Source: Rhodoferax sp. U11-2br
GTDB lineage: Bacteria; Pseudomonadota; Gammaproteobacteria; Burkholderiales; Burkholderiaceae_C
Assembly (NCBI RefSeq): GCF_018619435.1
Contig: NZ_JAHFZF010000003.1
Location: 178,003-242,002, forward strand
Reading direction: 5' to 3'
DNA: 64,000 nucleotides
The translations under genes and the position numbers were made by a program. Under the pieces are notes generated by a model. That model was not told the origin of the DNA. It did no database searches and was given only the letters and a program-made list of their open reading frames with translations. How positions within the stretch are numbered: the stretch's first letter is position 1; the number at the start of each line of letters is the position of its first letter. Below are positions 37,593-47,403 of the stretch, one piece after another.

Positions 37593-37613
37593 GCCCTGTT
37601 CACACAACAGGGC
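37593..37613 (+). terminator. hairpin downstream of the symporter gene
   Basis: GCCCTGTT pairs with AACAGGGC over a CACAC loop, 10 nt after the stop. No T-run follows, so it may reduce read-through into the kinase gene or protect the message. A second, longer-looped stem (TGGCAGA/TCTGCCA) lies just downstream. Confidence 0.45.
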
Positions 37614-37715
37614 TGGCATAACCAGCATCTGGCAGATACTTGCAGCTGTTGTTGTGAGGTCTGCCACATTTTTGATGGGTTAGACAACGTTTTTTGAAAG
37701 CCACCAGCCCAGCCC

Positions 37716-39578
37716 ATGTTCACCCGCCACCCCTTGCGTTTCTCCTTGCTGCTGCTGGTGCTGGCCGCGCTGGTGGCAGCGGCGTCGTTGACGACCTACC
37801 AGGTCAGCCAGCGCATGGGTTTGGCCGAGTTGCAGACCACCGGGCGGCACCGGCTTGATCTGTACACCGCCAGCCTGGAACGGGAGATCGGCAAATACGC
37901 CTATTTCCCGGCCACCCTCGGGCTGGAACATGATGTTCTGGATCTCCTCAACCAGGTAGATGACCCGCGCCGTACCGCCCAAGCCAACTTCTACCTGGAG
38001 CGTCTCAATGAACGCGCCGGCACCTTGGCCATTTACGTGATCAACGACCAGGGCAAGGTGCGGGCCACCAGCAACTGGCGGCGCAACGACAGTTACCTGG
38101 GCGAAGACCTCGCTTTTCGCCCCTATTTCCGCGAAGCGATGGACACCGGCAGCGGGCGCTTTTTTGGCATCGGCACCACCCGCAGTGAGCCGGGTTATTA
38201 CTTGTCGTCGGCACTGGTGGATGGCAGCCGCACCCTCGGTGTGGCGATTGTCAAGGTCGGTCTGGATCAGTTGGAGCAGTCGTGGTCCACGGTGGAGGCA
38301 CCGGTGCTGGTGGCCGACGAAAACGGGGTGGTCATCCTGAGCTCGGTGCCCGACTGGAAGTTCACAACACTGCGGCCTCTGGACGAGGGCACCCGCAAAA
38401 CTTTTGATCGCACCCAACAGTACAACCGCCGCGCCCTGCAGCCGCTCGGTGTCAAGGAGCTGGCCGACCTCAGCCAGGGCGCACGGCTGGTGCAGTTGGC
38501 CAAACAGCCGCAGGAGATGGTCTCTGCCTACCCGGTGGCGGGCAACTTTCTGGCGCAGTCCCAGGCGATGCCCGGCACACCCTGGACACTCACGGTGTTC
38601 TCCCACGTCCAACCGGTGGATGAGATGAGCTTCATCCGCGCCAGCGTGGCCGGTGTCACAACCATCCTGCTGTGGATTCTGGTCTCGATGGTCTACCAGC
38701 GGCGCCGCCATCTGCGTGACCGCCTGGCCGCCCGCGAAGCCCTGCAAAGGGCCCACGATGAACTGGAGCGCAAGGTCGAGGAGCGCACCGCCGACCTGTC
38801 GTGTGCCAACCAGCAGCTCCAGGAGGAAGTGAAGGAACGGGTGCGCGCTGAGCGCACCTTACGCGCCGCGCAGGATGAGCTGATCCAGGCCGGTAAGCTG
38901 GCGGTCATCGGGCAGCTCTCGGCGGGCATCGCGCATGAACTCAACCAGCCGCTGGCGGCGCTGCGTACCCTGTCGGGCAATGCGGTGCGTTTTCTGGAAC
39001 GTGGTGATGACAGCACCGCACGCTCCAACCTGGAGCGCATCGCCCAGCTGGTGGACCGCATGGGCCTGATCACCGGGCAGCTCAAGGCCTTTGCCCACAA
39101 ATCCAGCGGGCAAGCCCGACCGGTCGACATCCGCCAGGTGGTCACCCATGCGGTGGCCATCCTGGATCAGCGCCTGCGCAGCAGCGGCGCCGAGGTCACG
39201 ATGGCTTTTCCTGATACGCCGCTGTTCGCCCTGTGTGACGCCAACCGGTTGGAGCAGGTCATCGTCAATCTGGTTAGCAATGCACTCGACGCGATGGTCG
39301 GGCACCCCCGTCCTGGCCTGGAGATCCATGGCACCACCCAGGGCAGCATGCTGCGTCTGACCGTGCGTGACCACGGTGTGGGCCTGAGTGCAGAGGTCTT
39401 GCCGCGTTTGTTCGAGCCCTTTTTCACCACAAAGGAGGCCGGTGTGGGCCTGGGCCTGGGGCTGGCCATTTCGGCAGGTATCGTCAGCGACTTCGGTGGT
39501 ACGCTCAGCGGCGCCAACCATCCTGACGGCGGCGCCGTCTTCACCCTGGACATCCCCCTAGCCACACCGGCACCATGA
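37716..39578 (+). CDS. DctB/AauS-type sensor histidine kinase
   Basis: The 620-aa membrane kinase has helices at about 7-27 and 300-320 enclosing a double-Cache-like periplasmic sensor of about 270 residues, a coiled-coil (ALQRAHDELERKVEERTADL), an H-box GIAHELNQPLAALR and a HATPase with an N-box VNLVSNALDA. It overlaps the response regulator by ATGA. This layout is that of DctB, which senses C4-dicarboxylates, and of AauS, which senses acidic amino acids. The adjacent aspA and GltP-like genes favour aspartate/glutamate. Confidence 0.88.
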   Translation: MFTRHPLRFSLLLLVLAALVAAASLTTYQVSQRMGLAELQTTGRHRLDLYTASLEREIGKYAYFPATLGLEHDVLDLLNQVDDPRRTAQANFYLERLNERAGTLAIYVINDQGKVRATSNWRRNDSYLGEDLAFRPYFREAMDTGSGRFFGIGTTRSEPGYYLSSALVDGSRTLGVAIVKVGLDQLEQSWSTVEAPVLVADENGVVILSSVPDWKFTTLRPLDEGTRKTFDRTQQYNRRALQPLGVKELADLSQGARLVQLAKQPQEMVSAYPVAGNFLAQSQAMPGTPWTLTVFSHVQPVDEMSFIRASVAGVTTILLWILVSMVYQRRRHLRDRLAAREALQRAHDELERKVEERTADLSCANQQLQEEVKERVRAERTLRAAQDELIQAGKLAVIGQLSAGIAHELNQPLAALRTLSGNAVRFLERGDDSTARSNLERIAQLVDRMGLITGQLKAFAHKSSGQARPVDIRQVVTHAVAILDQRLRSSGAEVTMAFPDTPLFALCDANRLEQVIVNLVSNALDAMVGHPRPGLEIHGTTQGSMLRLTVRDHGVGLSAEVLPRLFEPFFTTKEAGVGLGLGLAISAGIVSDFGGTLSGANHPDGGAVFTLDIPLATPAP

Positions 39579-40918
39579 CCGACGCCCTCAAAGTACTGAT
39601 CATCGAAGACGACCCGGATGTGCGCCTGGGTTGTGAGCAGGCGTTGCAACTCGAAGGCATCCTGACCGACAGTGTGGCCAGCGCCGAGGCCGCCAGGCCG
39701 TTGTTGGGCAAGGATTTTCGGGGTGTCATCGTCAGTGACATCCGCCTGCCGCGTATGGACGGCATGACGTTCCTGCGCGAGGTGCTGGCGGTGGACCCGC
39801 AGCTGCCGGTGGTGTTGATCACCGGCCACGGCGACATCTCGATGGCAGTCCAGGCCATGAAAGACGGCGCGCACGACTTCATCCAGAAGCCGTTTTCGCC
39901 GGAATACCTGGTCGAGGTGGTGCGCCGCGCGCTCGAAAAACGCCAGCTCACCCTGGAAGTGCGCGACTTACGCAACCGCCTGGAAGGCCGCGACCAGATC
40001 GAAGCGCGCCTGATCGGCAACGCGGTCAGCATGCAGAAGTTGCGTACGCTGATCAGCGGGCTGGCCGACAGCGCCGCTGACGTGCTGATCCAGGGCGAAA
40101 CCGGCACCGGCAAGGAACTGGTGGCGCGCTGCCTGCACGAGGCCAGCTCGCGGCGCAAAGGCAACTTTGTGGCGATCAACTGTGGTGGTTTGCCTGAGAC
40201 GCTGTTTGAGAGCGAAATTTTTGGCCACGAGGCAGGCGCCTACACCGGCGCCAGCAAACGCCGCATCGGCAAGATCGAATACGCCAACGGCGGTACTTTG
40301 TTCCTCGACGAAATCGAGACCATGCCGGTGCCGATGCAGATCAAGCTGTTACGTGTGTTGCAGGAGCGCACGCTGGAGCGGCTGGGCTCCAACACCCCGA
40401 TCCCGATAGACTGCCGCATTGTGGCCGCCACCAAGGAAGACCTGCGCGCCTTGTCCGATCAGGGCCGTTTTCGTGCCGATCTGTATTACCGGCTCAGTGT
40501 TGCCACCGTGCCCTTGCCACCGCTGCGTGAACGGCGTGAAGACATCCCGCTGCTGTTTCAGCACTTTTTGCTGCAGGCCGCAGCGCGGCATGGGCGGCCG
40601 GTGCCGACCGATGACGCCGCACGCACCGGCCAGCTGGTGGCCTACCACTGGCCCGGCAATGTGCGTGAACTGCGCAACGTGGCCGACCGCTGTGTGCTGG
40701 GCATCGAATCTGGCGCACCACCTTTTGGCAACGAAGGGGATGAACGTGTGCGCCCCCTGTTTGAGACCGTCAACGCCTTTGAGCGCGCCCTGATCGCCGA
40801 CGCCATGCGCCGCCACCACGGCAGCCTGGCGCGCAGCGCCGAAGCCCTCGGCCTGGCCAAAACCACCTTGCACGACAAGATCAGGAAATACGGGTTGTCG
40901 GAGATTGGCGCGGGTTGA
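39575..40918 (+). CDS. DctD/AauR-type sigma-54 response regulator
   Basis: The 447-aa NtrC-family activator has a receiver domain (acidic pocket E11-D12-D13, phospho-acceptor D55 in VSDIRLPRMDG), an AAA+ domain with Walker A GETGTGKE and a Fis-type helix-turn-helix (GSLARSAEALGLAKTTLHDKI). The sigma-54 contact loop reads GAYTGA in place of GAFTGA, a conservative change. It should be activated by the kinase at 37716 and act on the sigma-54 promoter of aspA. Its TGA abuts the end of an integron attC site. Confidence 0.9.
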   Translation: MTDALKVLIIEDDPDVRLGCEQALQLEGILTDSVASAEAARPLLGKDFRGVIVSDIRLPRMDGMTFLREVLAVDPQLPVVLITGHGDISMAVQAMKDGAHDFIQKPFSPEYLVEVVRRALEKRQLTLEVRDLRNRLEGRDQIEARLIGNAVSMQKLRTLISGLADSAADVLIQGETGTGKELVARCLHEASSRRKGNFVAINCGGLPETLFESEIFGHEAGAYTGASKRRIGKIEYANGGTLFLDEIETMPVPMQIKLLRVLQERTLERLGSNTPIPIDCRIVAATKEDLRALSDQGRFRADLYYRLSVATVPLPPLRERREDIPLLFQHFLLQAAARHGRPVPTDDAARTGQLVAYHWPGNVRELRNVADRCVLGIESGAPPFGNEGDERVRPLFETVNAFERALIADAMRRHHGSLARSAEALGLAKTTLHDKIRKYGLSEIGAG

Positions 40919-40990
40919 CGTTGGAGTTCACCCGCTTGCGGAGGCTGGCGAAGCCAGCCGTAGCACGTCGGATGCAACGACGGGTTAGGC
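40919..40990 (-). other. integron attC recombination site
   Basis: Read on the minus strand the site opens with the R'' core GCCTAAC (40990-40984), followed by an L''-like CGTTG, a central stem GGCTGGC-TTC-GCCAGCC, and an L'-like CAACG at its far end. The stop codon of the cassette gene (TAA) lies inside R''. At the distal end the R' core should be GTTRRRY but reads GTCAACC where it meets the dctD-like stop, so the site ends imperfectly. A 12-bp match, GTTAGGCTCCAC (40984-40995) versus GTGGAGCCTAAC (41705-41716), marks both cassette ends. Confidence 0.7.
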
Positions 40991-41698
40991 TCCACTCGCG
41001 CGCGGCAATCTGGTGAGTTGGACTCTTTCATCCGGGATCACGCAGATGCTCTTGTCTGAACGTGACATCGTGAGGTACTTGTTGCTCAACCGGGCAAGCA
41101 AAACTAGCTTGTCAGCGCTTGAGCTACACGTTTCCTTGGCTTTCACTTCCCAAAGGACGCCTTCCAGTCTTTCGACCTGTTCTCCATCGCGATTGCCTGT
41201 GATAAAGGCGGCGGTCGGAAGGAAACAGAGTATTGAGATCACGAAGACTCGGGACTTGACGTCAAGCGCTAGAAGATGGCGATTGCCATAGACGAGGTAG
41301 ATGAAAACAAGCAGCGAAGCCAAAGGAAAGACGCCTTTCAGCTTCTGATATCCCGGCTCGGTAATGACGATGTACGCTGCGTGGCACAGGAAGAATGCAG
41401 TCATGCCGTAGCTGTACAGCACCATGAACTTCATGTAGTACTTGAAGAAACCTCCTTCGGCAATGTACTCATCGTGCTGCTTCTTGGAGATTGAGTTCAA
41501 TCCATCTAGTGCCGAGTAGGTCAGCAACAGGCCAACGGCGGGCAGCATTGGCAAGACAGATGCCTTGATGATGTCCGTCAGGTCGGCGAACGCCAGGATG
41601 TTCAGGCCGAACGGCAACCAGTAGCCAACAAGGTAGGCCCCGCCGATCAGCAGGGAGTACACATAAGTGATTGCAGTGGCGCTGACCTTGGAATCCAT
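40985..41698 (-). CDS. integron-cassette-borne membrane protein, unknown function
   Basis: The 237-aa protein has about five predicted helices (for example SLLIGGAYLVGYWLPFGL and VFPLASLLVFIYLVYG) and a soluble C-terminal part with cysteines at CSSS and SICVIP. I do not recognise a family. The ATG lies 17 nt inside the cassette and the TAA stop is part of the attC core, as is usual for cassette genes. The gene is visibly more AT-rich than its neighbours. Expression would depend on a promoter in the attI/intI region at 41717-41850. Confidence 0.75.
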   Translation of the reverse strand: MDSKVSATAITYVYSLLIGGAYLVGYWLPFGLNILAFADLTDIIKASVLPMLPAVGLLLTYSALDGLNSISKKQHDEYIAEGGFFKYYMKFMVLYSYGMTAFFLCHAAYIVITEPGYQKLKGVFPLASLLVFIYLVYGNRHLLALDVKSRVFVISILCFLPTAAFITGNRDGEQVERLEGVLWEVKAKETCSSSADKLVLLARLSNKYLTMSRSDKSICVIPDERVQLTRLPRASGA

Positions 41699-41709
41699 GT
41701 GTTTGTGGA

Positions 41710-41850
41710 GCCTAACGTAATGTCCACGGCAAGAAGTGCGAAATATTCTGGTTGCTGCGTATTAATCTGGTCACAAAATTCTCTTGAAAGTGGCTTGTAG
41801 ACTAGTTTGCAAGTCTATGTTTTGGACAAATAACCAGTTATAAATTTTCC
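41710..41850 (-). other. attI-like region and intI/cassette promoter region
   Basis: Bases 41710-41716 are, on the minus strand, GTTAGGC, the core at which a cassette joins attI. The AT-rich 134 bp to 41850 separates the minus-strand cassette from the plus-strand integrase remnant, the standard place for attI and the divergent promoters. A dyad TAGACT-N8-AGTCTA (41798-41817) may be an operator in the intI promoter; its N8 geometry resembles LexA sites but the half-sites do not match. Confidence 0.5.
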
Positions 41851-42207
41851 ATGAAACCCGGCACTTCGCCCCTGCAATCAACCCGACTGCTGGGCCAGTT
41901 GTGCGATCACCTCCGGTTCATGCACTATAGCTTGGGCACTGAATAGGTTTACCTGTACTGGGTGCGTTTTTTCATTCGCTGGCGCGGGCGCGGCGGGCAG
42001 ATGACGCATCCACGCACCATGGGTGCGCCTGAGATCGAGGCCTTTCTGACGATGCTAGGCAAACGTGCGCAAGGTATCCAATTCGACGCACAACCAGTCC
42101 CTGAGCGCCTTGCTGTTTTTGTACCGCGAAGTTCTGAATAGGAACTTGCCGTGGACGGATGGCATCAACTGACCAGCGGCCAAGCGGCGCAGCCAGCCCG
42201 CTGGATG
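41851..42207 (+). pseudogene. intI: degenerate integron integrase intI (N-terminal part only)
   Basis: From ATG 41851 the frame reads LLGQLCDHLRFMHYSLGTE, then a TAG at 41944, then VYLYWVRFFIRWRG and THPRTMGAPEIEAFLTML. A frameshift near 42070 moves to [20 protein letters not shown] and NLPWTDGIN, with a TGA at 42170 where integrases have arginine, then PAAKRR. These blocks match the SAM-like core-binding domain of IntI in order. The whole catalytic domain (R-H-R-Y) is gone; sequence ends at the pabB-pabC gene. Two stops, one frameshift and the truncation make it inactive. Confidence 0.85.
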
Positions 42208-42210
42208 CAC

Positions 42211-43974
42211 TCAGCTGCCTGTGCCCACCAGCCGCGCATCCACCCAGCCACGCAAGCTGTTCACAAAGGCCCAGCCCTGCACACGTGGCAGGTCGTCTAG
42301 GGTGATGACGTCTTCCTTCAATCGGCCTTGGGTGATGAAGTGAGCCCGGCCTACACCGTCGAGCAGGCCGCAGTGCAGCGCGGGGGTGAGCCACTGGCCG
42401 TCCAGCAGCACCGCGATGTTGCCGCGGGTGCATTCGGTGAGTTCGCCGCGCTCGTTGTAAAGCAGGGTGTCAAAGACGGCTGGGTCGGTGGGGGCAAAGG
42501 CCTCGTAGTGGGCACGGCGGGTGGTTTTGAAGCGGGTGAATTCGCTCTGTGCTGCTTCAAAAGGCGTAGCTGCCAGCCCAATAGATAAAAGGGCTGGGGT
42601 GCTATTTTGCTTGAATTTCTCGGCAAAAGGTCGGCCCTGGGCGTCGAGCAGCAGGCGCACGCGCCAGACGGTGCTGTCATCGTCGCTCGTGTTGTGGTCA
42701 AGCAAGTTCAACAAAGCGGCACGTACACGCCCTTCGTCATAGGGGTAGCCAAAATGCCGCGCAGCCCTTGCCAGCCTTGCCAAGTGTGCTCCTAAGTTGT
42801 GGAACACGCCAGCTTGCAGGCGCAGGGTTTCCAGCAGTTCAAAGGCTTCGCTGGCGCGTTCCAGAAACCCCTGTTTGTGTTGCCATTCGCGCCATTCGTT
42901 GGGCGCGGTGGCGTCATAGGTGATGCCGCTGCCAATCCCGCAGCGGGCCTGGGTGCCCTGGCGCGTCACCGTGCGGATGGCGACGTTGAAGGTGGCGTGG
43001 CCACCGGGACGCACCACACCGATGGCACCGCAGTAGACGCCGCGTGCCTCGGGTTCGAGGTCGTGGATGGCTTGCATGGCCCGCACCTTGGGTGCGCCGG
43101 TGATCGAGCCGCAGGGGAACAGCGCGCCAAACACATCGCTCAAGGTGGTGCCCGGGCGCGTTTGGGCGGTCACGTCTGAGACCATCTGGTGCACCGTGGG
43201 TAGGCTCTGCACCGCAAACAGGGACGGCACTTGCACCGTGTGGGGCAGGGCGATGCGCGATAGGTCGTTGCGCAGCAAATCCACAATCATCACGTTCTCG
43301 GCGCGTTCCTTGGGTGACGCTGTGAGCGCTTGCACCAGGGCCGCATCCTCCTGCGGTGTGGCGCCGCGTGGTGCCGTGCCTTTCATCGGCCGGGTCAGGA
43401 TGTGCTGGCCGTCCCAGTCAAAAAACAGCTCCGGCGAGACCGACAGAATCTGCTCGGCCCCAGTGTCGATGTAGGCCGCGTAACCTCCGGGCTGGGCTTG
43501 TTGCAGGCGCGTAAACAGTTCAGGCGCGCTGCCGACAAAATCTCCGTGCAACGGGGCGGTGTAGTTCACCTGGTAATACTCACCCGCGCCAATCGCCTTG
43601 TGGATCGTGGCCAGGTTGTTATCGAACTGCTCCCGGCTCAGCGAGCTGTGCCATTGCACTTGGGTCGGTGCCACCGCGTCAGCGGGTGCGGGCGGACCAG
43701 GCGGCCAGGGCAGGGCGTGCTCAAACACCCCAAACCAGGCCAGCGGGCCATTTGCCGGATGGGTGAGCAGTGCCTTGTCAAACGTGCTGGCGGCTTCGTA
43801 ACGCAGGTAACCCACACACCATCGGCCCGCCTGGGCGTGGGCTTGCACCGCATCGAGCAGTGGTTGGACCTGCTCGGGTGTGTGGGCCACCAGGGTGTCT
43901 GTCGGTGCCGCAAAGGCACAGTGCAGACGCGCCTCACCCCCTTGCGGGTCGGCAAAATCAAGCCGGATTGGCAT
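42211..43974 (-). CDS. pabB: aminodeoxychorismate synthase I fused to ADC lyase (PabB-PabC)
   Basis: The 587-aa protein makes 4-aminobenzoate for folate. The PabB part has KGTAPRGATPQED, ENVMIVDLLRNDLSR and the chorismate-site GIGSGITYD. The C-terminal part (from about 385) is a class-IV aminotransferase-fold ADC lyase with LLYNERGELTECTRGNI. A copy of the interspersed repeat encodes the linker around FKQNSTPALLSIGLAATPF inside the lyase part. The gene overlaps the ATPase gene upstream by 17 bp. Its stop borders the integron relic. Confidence 0.9.
   Translation of the reverse strand: MPIRLDFADPQGGEARLHCAFAAPTDTLVAHTPEQVQPLLDAVQAHAQAGRWCVGYLRYEAASTFDKALLTHPANGPLAWFGVFEHALPWPPGPPAPADAVAPTQVQWHSSLSREQFDNNLATIHKAIGAGEYYQVNYTAPLHGDFVGSAPELFTRLQQAQPGGYAAYIDTGAEQILSVSPELFFDWDGQHILTRPMKGTAPRGATPQEDAALVQALTASPKERAENVMIVDLLRNDLSRIALPHTVQVPSLFAVQSLPTVHQMVSDVTAQTRPGTTLSDVFGALFPCGSITGAPKVRAMQAIHDLEPEARGVYCGAIGVVRPGGHATFNVAIRTVTRQGTQARCGIGSGITYDATAPNEWREWQHKQGFLERASEAFELLETLRLQAGVFHNLGAHLARLARAARHFGYPYDEGRVRAALLNLLDHNTSDDDSTVWRVRLLLDAQGRPFAEKFKQNSTPALLSIGLAATPFEAAQSEFTRFKTTRRAHYEAFAPTDPAVFDTLLYNERGELTECTRGNIAVLLDGQWLTPALHCGLLDGVGRAHFITQGRLKEDVITLDDLPRVQGWAFVNSLRGWVDARLVGTGS
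42557..42610 (+). repeat. interspersed palindromic repeat inside pabBC, copy G
   Basis: TTCAAAAGGCGTAGCTGCC, AGCCCaatagATAAAAGGGCT, then GGGGTGCTATTTTGC. It is in the opposite orientation to copy B relative to the stem asymmetry and is translated in frame on the minus strand. Confidence 0.65.
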
Positions 43975-44620
43975 GGTCCAGCAAACCGTCGGCAGTCAGC
44001 AGCAGCCTGCGGTCAGCACGCGCCGCAGCGGCCACCGAGTGCGTCACCAGCACCATGGCGGCGCCATGGGCGCGGGTCTGGCTGACCAGGGCGTCCATCA
44101 CCCGCTCAGCGGTGCGGGGGTCGAGGTTGCCGGTGGGCTCATCGGCCAGCAGCAACATCGGCCGGTGCACCAGCGCCCGCGCAATCGCCACGCGCTGCAA
44201 CTGGCCACCGCTGAGCTGTTGTGGCAGGCGCTCCCCCAGACCTTCGAGCCCGACCTCGGTCAACATGGCTTGTACCCGCGCCTCGTCCAGTTGGCCCAGC
44301 AGCATCAGCGGCAGGGCCACGTTCTGGCTCACGCTCAGGTGCGGCAACACGTGGAAGGCTTGGAACACAAAACCGGTTTTTTCGCGCCGCAGGCGGGCCA
44401 GTTGGTCGTCACTCTGGGTGCTCAGGTCCAAGCCGTCCAGCACCACACTGCCGCTGTCCCAGCTGTCGAGCCCCGCCATGCAGTTGAGCAGGGTGGATTT
44501 TCCGACACCCGATTCACCCACGATGGCGACAAACTCGCCCGGCTGCACATGTAAAGAGACGTGGCGAAACACCGGCACGTTGCCGTAGTGTTTGCTCAAG
44601 TTCTGGATGACCAGGCTCAT
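43958..44620 (-). CDS. LolD/MacB-type ABC ATPase
   Basis: The 220-aa ATPase has Walker A GESGVGKST, signature [15 protein letters not shown], Walker B LLLADEPTGNLD and switch VLVTHS. The EPTGNLD sequence is typical of the LolD/MacB/FtsE group, which extrudes or transfers lipoprotein-like substrates with FtsX-type permeases. No permease is adjacent; the FtsX-like gene at 31865 is the nearest candidate. It overlaps pabBC by 17 bp, an odd pairing that suggests rearrangement. Partnering is inferred. Confidence 0.85.
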   Translation of the reverse strand: MSLVIQNLSKHYGNVPVFRHVSLHVQPGEFVAIVGESGVGKSTLLNCMAGLDSWDSGSVVLDGLDLSTQSDDQLARLRREKTGFVFQAFHVLPHLSVSQNVALPLMLLGQLDEARVQAMLTEVGLEGLGERLPQQLSGGQLQRVAIARALVHRPMLLLADEPTGNLDPRTAERVMDALVSQTRAHGAAMVLVTHSVAAAARADRRLLLTADGLLDHANPA

Positions 44621-44670
44621 GGTGGGGTGCTGTGGGGCTGTCCTGCGGTGCGGCGAGGATAGGCCAGATG

Positions 44671-45696
44671 TCAGTGCCGCAGTGTCTCTGGGGACAAACC
44701 CGCCACAAAGGTGTTGGCCAGCGCCAGCACCTGTTGCAATGCATCGGGTGCGTCGCAGGCCACGACCTGGCGCTCGGGCATGCTGCGTAACCAGGTGATC
44801 TGGCGTTTGGCGAGTTGGCGGGTGGCAAAAATGCCTTTGTCACGCAACTCGCTGATGGGCCACAGGCCGTCGAGCGCTTCCCAGACCTGGCGGTAACCCA
44901 CGCAGCGCATCGATGGCAAATCGGGGTTCAGGTCACCGCGCGCGCGCAGGACCTGCACTTCGTCGAGCAAACCCTGTTTGAGCATCTCGTCAAAACGCTG
45001 GGCAATGCGCAGGTGCAACCAGCTGCGCTCCAGCGGCTCCAGCGAGATCAGCATCGAAGTTGCAGCATTTTCAGCATCATTTTGGCAAAACCCCGGGTCC
45101 AGGCCGCTAGCCCTTGTATCCATTGGGCTACTAGCTTCTTTTTTGCTAGTGTGAAAACTGGCCAGTGTTTGCCCGGTGAGGCGCCACACCTCCAGCGCCC
45201 GCGAGATGCGTTGTGAGTCGCCGGGCGCCAGCCGTGCCGCGGTGACCGGGTCCACCTGCGCCAGTTCGGCATGCAGGGCGGGCCAACCCTGTTGCGCGGC
45301 TTCTAACTCGATCTGGGCGCGCACGGCCGCATCGGCCTTGGGCAGGTCGTCCAGGCCCTGGCGCAGTGCTTTCAGATACAGCATGGTGCCGCCGACCAGC
45401 AGCGGCAACTTGCCGCGGGCACGGATCTCGTGGATCAGCTGGCTGGCATCTGCCACAAATTCGGCCGCGCTGTAGGCATGGAGCGGGTCGCGGATGTTGA
45501 TCAGGTGGTGCGGTGCGGCTGCCAGTTCGGCGGCGCTGGGTTTGGCGGTGCCAATGTCCATGCCCCTGTAAACCAGGGCGGAATCGATGCTGATGATCTC
45601 GACCGGGTGCTGCTGTGCAATGGCCAGCGCGGCGGCGGTTTTGCCCGAAGCGGTGGGGCCTACCAGCGCGAGGTAGGGCGGCAGGGTTGGGCTCAT
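44671..45696 (-). CDS. miaA: tRNA dimethylallyltransferase MiaA
   Basis: The 341-aa enzyme adds dimethylallyl to A37 of UNN-reading tRNAs. The P-loop GPTASGKT (13-20) and the conserved [28 protein letters not shown] and [12 protein letters not shown] are present. The start at 45696 overlaps the previous stop by ATGA; the open frame to 45807 is not coding. Between TLASFH and SLEPLER there is an extra segment ([19 protein letters not shown]) encoded by a repeat copy. The catalytic parts are intact. Confidence 0.93.
   Translation of the reverse strand: MSPTLPPYLALVGPTASGKTAAALAIAQQHPVEIISIDSALVYRGMDIGTAKPSAAELAAAPHHLINIRDPLHAYSAAEFVADASQLIHEIRARGKLPLLVGGTMLYLKALRQGLDDLPKADAAVRAQIELEAAQQGWPALHAELAQVDPVTAARLAPGDSQRISRALEVWRLTGQTLASFHTSKKEASSPMDTRASGLDPGFCQNDAENAATSMLISLEPLERSWLHLRIAQRFDEMLKQGLLDEVQVLRARGDLNPDLPSMRCVGYRQVWEALDGLWPISELRDKGIFATRQLAKRQITWLRSMPERQVVACDAPDALQQVLALANTFVAGLSPETLRH
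45101..45147 (+). repeat. interspersed palindromic repeat inside miaA, copy H
   Basis: AGGCCGCTAGCCCTT, gtatcca, TTGGGCTACTAGCTTC and TTTTTTGCTA. It is among the best-preserved copies, and read in frame on the minus strand. Confidence 0.75.
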
Positions 45697-47378
45697 GTGG
45701 GCGGATCGGCTTCCAGGCCAATAGCCGGCTCGGCGGGAGCGGGCGGGCGCAGGCGGTTGGGGGCGAGCGCGCCAGTGGACTCCAGTATGGGGTAGGCAAT
45801 CGCACAAATCAGCGAGTTGATGCGTTTGAGTTCACTGATCAAATCCAGATGCAGTGAGCTGGTCTCGATGCTCTCCAGCGTGTTGTCGGTCAGCCGGTTC
45901 AGGTGGTTGGCGGCGTATTTCAGCTCCAGATCACGGAAACGCGTTTTTTCTTCAAGCAGTTTGATCGCGTCGCGCGGGTCGTCGTTGAGGAACACACTCA
46001 TGCCCAGACGCAGGTTGTTGACCAGGTCACCATGCAACTCGGTGATTTCGGCCATACCCGCCGGTGAAAACTCGCGCCCGGTGCGGATCTTCTTGTTCTC
46101 GATGTCTTCGAGGATGCGCTCGACGATGTCGCCGATCTGTTCCATGTTGATGGTGAAGCTGATCACATCGGTCCAGCGCCGGCCTTCCTTGTCGTTGAGC
46201 GCCTCGCGCGAGATCTTGGTCAGGTAGTACTTGATGTCCGAGTAGAGCCGGTCCACCGTGTCGTCCATCTTCTGCAGTGACTTGGCCAGATCAAGGTCGT
46301 TGGTCTTGATCACATCGAGCACACCCCGCAGCATGGTTTCCACCACATCGGCCTGGTGCATGGCCTCGCGCACCGCACAGGCCAGTGCCACCGAGGGCGT
46401 GGCCAACGCCGACGCATCTAGATGCCGTTGGCGGCCATTGAGGGCGTTGCGCTTGGGGATCGGCAGCCAGTAGGCCACCCAACGCGCCACCACCTGGGTC
46501 AGGCCAATGAATAACAACGCTGCCAGCGCGTTGAACATGAAGTGAAACAGCACCACGGAGGTGGCCGCGTCGGCCACGTTGGGGCGCACATGGCTGAGCC
46601 ACAGGCCCATGCTGGGCGCCATCAGCGCCACACCCATGAGCTTGAAGATCAGGTTGCCCAGCGGCACCTGGCGTGCCTCGATCGGGGAGCGCAGCGTGGT
46701 CAAAACCGCCAGCAGGCCGCTGCCCAGGTTGGCACCCAGCACCAGACCGAGCGCCACATCCACCGTGACCACATGGCTGTTGGCCAGGGTGGCGATCAGC
46801 AGCACAATTGCCAGGCTCGAATAACTCAGCACCGACAGCACCGCACCGATGGTGATCTCGAGTAACCGGTCGCTGCCCAAGGTGGCCAGCAGGTCACGCA
46901 CCGCCTGCGCTTGGGTGAGTTCGTTGGCGGACTGGCGCACCAGGCTCAAGGCCAGCAGCATCAGCCCCAGACCAATCAGGATGCGCCCAACATAACCGGT
47001 GCTGGTGCTTTGTTTGGCAATGAACAGTACCACCCCAAGAAAAATGAACAGCGGTGACAGCCAGGACAGGTCGCGTGAGAACACCAACGCCATCAGGCTG
47101 GTGCCCACATCGGCGCCCAGCATCACCGCCAGCGCGGCGGGCAGGCTCATGAGCCCTTGGCCGACAAAGGCCGAGATGATCAGCGCGGTGGCGGTGCTCG
47201 ACTGCAGCAGCGCGGTGACCCCCACGCCCGAAACAATGGCCTTGAAACGGTTGCCCACACTTTGCGCCAGCACCCGGCGCAGGTTGGCGCCCAGCACCCG
47301 CAGCGTGTCCTTGCGCACCAGGTGGGTACCCCACACCAGCAGGGCAATCGCGGCGAGCAGGTTGAGCAGGTGGGTCAA
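45693..47378 (-). CDS. Na+/phosphate cotransporter with PhoU-like domain
   Basis: This 561-aa protein of the NptA/YjbB family has about nine helices in the first 340 residues with the two inverted-repeat Na/Pi motifs ([11 protein letters not shown] and LGANLGSG), then a cytoplasmic helical PhoU-like domain ([17 protein letters not shown] and [17 protein letters not shown]). It probably moves phosphate with sodium, outward if like YjbB. It overlaps miaA by four bases. Confidence 0.88.
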   Translation of the reverse strand: MTHLLNLLAAIALLVWGTHLVRKDTLRVLGANLRRVLAQSVGNRFKAIVSGVGVTALLQSSTATALIISAFVGQGLMSLPAALAVMLGADVGTSLMALVFSRDLSWLSPLFIFLGVVLFIAKQSTSTGYVGRILIGLGLMLLALSLVRQSANELTQAQAVRDLLATLGSDRLLEITIGAVLSVLSYSSLAIVLLIATLANSHVVTVDVALGLVLGANLGSGLLAVLTTLRSPIEARQVPLGNLIFKLMGVALMAPSMGLWLSHVRPNVADAATSVVLFHFMFNALAALLFIGLTQVVARWVAYWLPIPKRNALNGRQRHLDASALATPSVALACAVREAMHQADVVETMLRGVLDVIKTNDLDLAKSLQKMDDTVDRLYSDIKYYLTKISREALNDKEGRRWTDVISFTINMEQIGDIVERILEDIENKKIRTGREFSPAGMAEITELHGDLVNNLRLGMSVFLNDDPRDAIKLLEEKTRFRDLELKYAANHLNRLTDNTLESIETSSLHLDLISELKRINSLICAIAYPILESTGALAPNRLRPPAPAEPAIGLEADPPT

Positions 47379-47403
47379 GGTGGTGGTCTAGTTCAAGTGG
47401 GTT

